Positions 33,655 through 37,934 of a DNA stretch of 37,934 nucleotides are shown here, piece by piece; position 1 is the stretch's first letter; the number at the start of each line of letters is the position of its first letter. The position numbers were made by a program, and so were the translations under genes. The notes below the pieces were generated by a model. That model worked only from the letters and a program-made list of their open reading frames with translations, was not told the DNA's origin and ran no database searches. Source of the DNA: Mycogone perniciosa (taxonomy: Eukaryota > Ascomycota > Sordariomycetes > Hypocreales > Hypocreaceae); the NCBI GenBank assembly GCA_025331125.1, contig JAOALB010000188.1, positions 1 to 37,934 on the forward strand, written 5' to 3'.

Positions 33655-34725
33655 ACGCCAGTGTACGAAGTACGAAGTAGTACTACGAAGCACTCCGTAT
33701 TCTATGCAACTTTGAGCCACGCACGGTCCGTTATGGTATTGAGCACGAAGGCCCGAGTATGAAACAAGGGTGGTTCTGTTTCATGCTGATTGTGGCTGTC
33801 TTCATACTACGGAGTAGTACGAAGTAGTAGAGTAGTATTATGACTTCATGCAAGGGCAACGTTGGAAGGTGATTCCATGCTATTTTTAGCGGGAGCCGAG
33901 ATAGTATTGTCTGGTGAGAACTTTTTTTGCCAAGGTCCTAGGTATCATAAAAATGGAATCTCGCAGATTGAAGCTCGGCACAGAATTACGATCTAAACAA
34001 GCCGTAATGCAATTTGTAGATGTCGGTGATGAGTGCTCTGTAGTGGCAATTAACTCTATTGATCGCCTTTTAGTACATGCCACTAAATCTAAATGCCTTA
34101 GCACATAGTTACGAAGCCCTGCTGTTCTTGTTTTATCATGGATCGGGAAATCGACTACTACTACTCGTACGAAGTAATAGAGAAGATATAATATGAATTA
34201 CTTCCAAATCCGCCAAGGGTTCCATGGGTAATAATATCTGCAGTAAAATTTCGTCTTCCCTTTCTCGTTTGTCGGAGTGGGCCTCAAGCACATGTCAATT
34301 TCCATCGAACCCATGATAGTGGTGCTCCGTACGGAGTACTACTGCTACTAATGATCAAGGGAGCCTACTTAACCCGAACCCTCCATAGCACCGCGGCGCT
34401 GATAGTGGACCTTCAGCCGTTCGTCCGCTAGAAATCGATTGATTGATTGCTTCTGGGGCCAGGGAGGGTACATACATGAGCACGAAAATTGCCGTGTAAA
34501 TAATAGAGCTAACCAACAACCAGCGGCTTGATAAAGTTGGGGTCGATTAGCGCACATTCTGTCGCCAACGTGAGCCCCTCCTTCTTTTGTCAACATCATC
34601 ATCCAGACACCTTCTTGCGTCAAACACCACAGAAAACAACTCGATCTCTCCTAGATCATCGCTGCCAGCTTAACTACTATCGAGCCTGCTTTAGTGGCCA
34701 CAGCCGAAAGAAAAATTCAGCAGCC
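33655..34725. other. Tandem intergenic spacer, 1.07 kb
   Basis: Carries a second dense group of TAC-GTA motifs (33664, 33671, 33808, 33818, 34168, 34330). CT- and CA-rich sequence at 34570-34720 is probably the leader of the acyltransferase gene. No gene is seen. Confidence 0.6.
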
Positions 34726-37157
34726 ATGGCCTCGCACGGCGGCAGAGAGAAGGCGGCTGCTTCGGGCTCAGAGCCCCAGGACGAAGCTGCCGCCGGGCCT
34801 GCGCCGCCGCAAAAGGAGCTTTACCCCATGGTCAACTGGAAATACGACCTTTTCCTCTACATCATGGGCAATTTGGTGAACCTGTTCTTCAGAGAAGTCG
34901 TGCCGCGCGGATCGTGGAGGGTACCGCAGTCAGGGCCTGTGCTCTTTGTCGCGGCGCCACATGCGAATCAGGTGAGCTGATGCGTCCCCCTCTGTCTGAT
35001 ATCCGGCAATAATTTGTGCGCAACGCTGCTGACACGCTGGCCCAATTGGGCCCTACGTCTTTATAGTTCGTTGATGCCATCCTTTTGCAGAGGACCCTGA
35101 GGTTGGATGCAAACCGTCGAGTGTCGCTGCTCATCGCCCAGAAGTCTGTCCATGGCTTCATCGGCTGGGGATCCCGTCAGGTCGGCTCCGTGCCTGTCGG
35201 ACGAGCGCAAGATACTGCCAAAGCCGGGACGGGCACTATCTACCTCCCCGACCCAGTCAATGACCCGACACTGATTCGAGGTGTGGGCACAAAGTTCGGC
35301 GAGGGCGAGGGAGAACTCCAGGGCATGTTGTTCTTGCCGCCGGGTAAGAAAACAGCAGCTGCGAGCGTCAACATTGACAAGATCCTCGGCCCGGAAGAGA
35401 TTCGAATCAAGAGGCCGTTCAAGGGCAAGCTGGCGTTGCAGCAGCTTACTGGACGGGATGACATTGATGAGGAAGGCCGTTTCACCAACAAGAACATCAA
35501 GGGCCCGGCGCCGGGATTCAAGGGCACCAAGTTTAAGCTTGCCCCCCATACGGACCAAACCAAAGTCTATGAGGCCGTCTTTGCGCGACTGAGGAATGGC
35601 GGCTGCGTGGGTATCTTCCCGGAGGGCGGTAGTCACGATCGCACAGATCTGCTCCCCATCAAGGCCGGCGTCGCCATCATGGCCCTTGGCGCCCTGGCTG
35701 AGGACCCCAACTGCGGACTCAAGATTGTGCCCGTGGGCATGAACTACTTCCATCCTCACAAGTTCCGCTCACGTGCCGTCATTGAGTTCGGAGCGCCCTT
35801 TGAGATCCCACCAGAAGTGGTAAAAATGTACCAGAACAATCAGCGCAGAGAGGCTATTGGGCAGGTCATCGATACGGTTTATCAGGCTCTAAGCTCTGTC
35901 ACGGTCTCTGCGCCGGACTACGATACGTTGATGATGATTCAGGCTGCGCGACGACTGTACAATCCCACAGGCAAGAAGCTACCGCTACCTGTTGTCGTTG
36001 AGCTCAACCGCCGCTTGGCTCTGGGCTACGAACGCTACAAGGATGATGAACGGATATCATCTCTATTCAACAGCGTCAAGGAATACAATTCACAGCTGCG
36101 GTACCTGAATTTGAAGGATCATCAGGTGCAATATGCAACCATGTCCATCTTCAAGGTAATTGTCTTCTTCATTTACCGATCTATCAAGCTGTTGATTCTC
36201 TTCATCTTCACGGTTCCTGGACTACTTCTCTTCTCCCCCGTCTTTGTTGCTACAAGGATCATCAGTCGGCAAAAGGCCAAGACGGCGCTGGCGGGCTCGA
36301 CTGTCAAGATCCGCGGCCGCGACGTCATGGCTACGTGGAAGATCCTGGTGGCCTGTGGTTTGGCTCCGACGCTGTACCACTTCTACTGTATCCTCATAGT
36401 TGCCAAAGCGTGGCATAACCGTTTGTGGGGTTACTTGCCCGAATCGGTACCGTTGTGGCTGGTGTATCTGGCCATTTGGCCGGCCATGCTTGGTAGCACA
36501 ATTGCGGCCCTGCGGTTCGGAGAGGTTGGAATGGACATTTTCAAGTCGCTGAGGCCACTGATACTATGCTTGGTGCCATCATCAACTTTCAACATTCACA
36601 AGTTAAAGCTACGGCGGGCAGAGCTCAGCTCGCAGGTGACGGAGCTCATCAACACACTCGGGCCAGAGATGTTCCCTGACTTTGACAAGACGCGGCTGGT
36701 CCCCGAGCTGTCGCATCTCGAAGCAGGGTCACAGGTGTCACCGCCGCAATCCCGTATGCGCCGCGACAGCGATCAGTCGAGCATTGGCGTGGACCCAGAG
36801 ACCCCGCCTCCGCTATCACGCCGCAGCACGACGCAATCCAGTCGTGCGTTGCCGCGAAACGACTCTTTCAGCAACATTGGGAAAATTGGCTTCTTCTCGA
36901 CGCGGCCACCGTCACGGTCTAGGAGTCGTTCGAGCAGTGCTGGAGGTGGCTTGGGGTCTAGTGCATTCCCGATCAGTGCGTTTACGACGCTGGATTCGGC
37001 CGAGGGTTTCAATGAGGCGAGTCGCAAGATTAGGGAGGCGATGAAGGATAGGCGGAAGAAGTCGGAGAAGGTTAAGCCGGAGAGTGGCCCAGATGATGAG
37101 GAGAGTGATAATAGTGAGGAGGAGGAGTATGACGAGGCGAGGAAGAAGAACATATAA
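34726..37157 (+). CDS. Glycerol-3-phosphate O-acyltransferase (Sct1/Gat type)
   Basis: Acylates sn-glycerol-3-phosphate (and in fungi often dihydroxyacetone phosphate) at position 1 in the ER membrane, the first step of phospholipid and triacylglycerol synthesis. Exons 34726-34971 and 35067-37157 encode 778 aa; the 95-nt intron falls inside the first acyltransferase motif (PHANQ then FVDAILLQ). Other acyltransferase blocks are GSVPVGRAQD, the GIFPEGGSHDR motif near 267 followed by LLPIKAGVAIMALGA, and LKIVPVGMNYFHPHKFRSR. Membrane segments are visible at about 443-482 (IFKVIVFFIYRS, LILFIFTVPGLLLF), 507-528 (ILVACGLAPTLYHFYCILIV) and 543-562. The C-terminal 150 residues are Ser- and Arg-rich with a closing acidic run (DDEESDNSEEEEYDE), typical of the phosphorylated tails of Sct1/Gat1. 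It shares its substrate with the product of the glycerol kinase gene. Confidence 0.95.
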
Positions 37158-37858
37158 CGCTGGGTAGGCTGGCCATGATGAAGAGGAGGATTTCTTTACT
37201 GGGCTAGGATGGGGCTGGTGAGGGTAATGGATATGAATTACGAATAAGCATTATGTATTTGGGGGGATTGTTCGTGCTGATAATGAATGTTCATGTTTCG
37301 CAAGTTAAAAAGCTGGGCTCATGACGACCATGCTTAATGTAAGAACTATTGGTTGTTAAGTAGCTCGGAGAAGTCCGTTGATGCAGCTGTTTTGTATTAC
37401 AAACACAACAGTAAGCAAAGTGGGAACTATTGGCATCGAAATGCCGCGGTTTTGGGGCTAATACACGTAATACTAATCGGAGGTTGTGTGGGAGAAGAGG
37501 ATCTGATAACTCCTAGTACTAGCATGCTTACTTGTGGTAGTGGTATACATATCCAGCAGCTTATGCGGAGGGTGAGAATGCTCGGAGATAAGCGACAATA
37601 CTCGGCATTTTGTTGGTTCCAAGTGTTGGGATTGGAGCGGTGATTTTTAGGGTCTCTTTTAGGGAAAGAATTCAAGGCGGTGATGGTAATACGAGTAGTA
37701 TAAAGACGAATGTGACTAACTTTTTTTTCCTTTTCTCATTCTTACTCCTGCTTTGATGGGCTATTATTGCCAACTTTTTGATTCCGCGACATACTCGTAT
37801 TATCTGTCTTGTTGATGACAACCCTCAGCATCATAGATACGGATCACTTTGTGCAAAG

Positions 37859-37859
<1 letters not shown>
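37158..37859. other. 3' flanking sequence to contig end
   Basis: Holds the probable 3' UTR of the acyltransferase gene, then non-coding sequence. No gene is seen. Confidence 0.6.

Positions 37860-37934
<75 letters not shown>
37860..37934. repeat. Poly-G run, 75 bases, at contig end
   Basis: An uninterrupted run of 75 G closes the window. Natural G runs of this length are rare and hard to sequence. Dark-cycle poly-G from two-colour Illumina chemistry is the likelier source. Confidence 0.85.

Noticed and set aside
1..37934. A secondary-metabolite cluster, giant transposon or other cargo system
   Set aside because: No synthase, transporter, tyrosine recombinase, transposase or defence-type gene is present. 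All genes recognised are housekeeping or regulatory.
37158..37934. A telomere at the right end
   Set aside because: There are no TTAGGG or CCCTAA repeats; the terminal G run is a pure homopolymer.

Overview
This window looks like a complete or near-complete assembly contig from a filamentous ascomycete, most likely a eurotiomycete in or near the Aspergillaceae (Aspergillus, Penicillium or Monascus-like). The evidence is that all recognisable genes are fungal housekeeping families, they carry short GT-AG introns of about 53-105 nt (some with CTAAC-type branch sites), and the proteins read like filamentous-fungal versions. I cannot fix the genus from sequence alone. Both ends carry G-type homopolymers (18 C at 9-26; 75 G at 37860-37934), which look like sequencing or assembly artefacts and not biology.

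Layout: a histidine-phosphatase protein (280-1095, +); a conserved fungal protein interrupted by an in-frame TAG or by an unrecognised short intron (1489-2697, -); glycerol kinase (3547-5322, +, 2 introns); GDP-mannose pyrophosphorylase (5902-7268, -, 3 introns); about 3.1 kb without a gene; a small dsRBD-like protein gene whose 5' structure is uncertain (10375-11242, -); a 6.6 kb gene-free stretch rich in microsatellites; the protein farnesyltransferase beta subunit (17831-19517, -, 4 introns); a 4.7 kb gene-free stretch with a candidate 104-bp MITE; a Zn2Cys6-like regulator (24245-26739, +); about 3.1 kb without a gene but with a promoter-like patch; tetra-ubiquitin (29855-30895, +, 2 introns); a BRAP2/Etp1-type RING and UBP-zinc-finger protein (31477-33654, +); and a glycerol-3-phosphate acyltransferase (34726-37157, +).

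The genes do not form a biosynthetic cluster. Loose functional pairs exist: glycerol kinase and glycerol-3-phosphate acyltransferase both act at glycerol-3-phosphate, though 30 kb apart; polyubiquitin lies 581 bp upstream of a ubiquitin-ligase-like gene; GDP-mannose pyrophosphorylase feeds glycosylation and the cell wall.

The most unusual signal is in the non-coding DNA. A 9-bp motif with inverted TAC...GTA arms (TACGGAGTA or TACGAAGTA, either strand) occurs at least 28 times, all outside the exons I could define, against well under one expected by chance. Other items worth checking are the candidate MITE with a TA target duplication, a 13-bp triplication that makes three alternative splice donors in three reading phases, the in-frame TAG, and two 66-nt introns that contain no stop and preserve frame.
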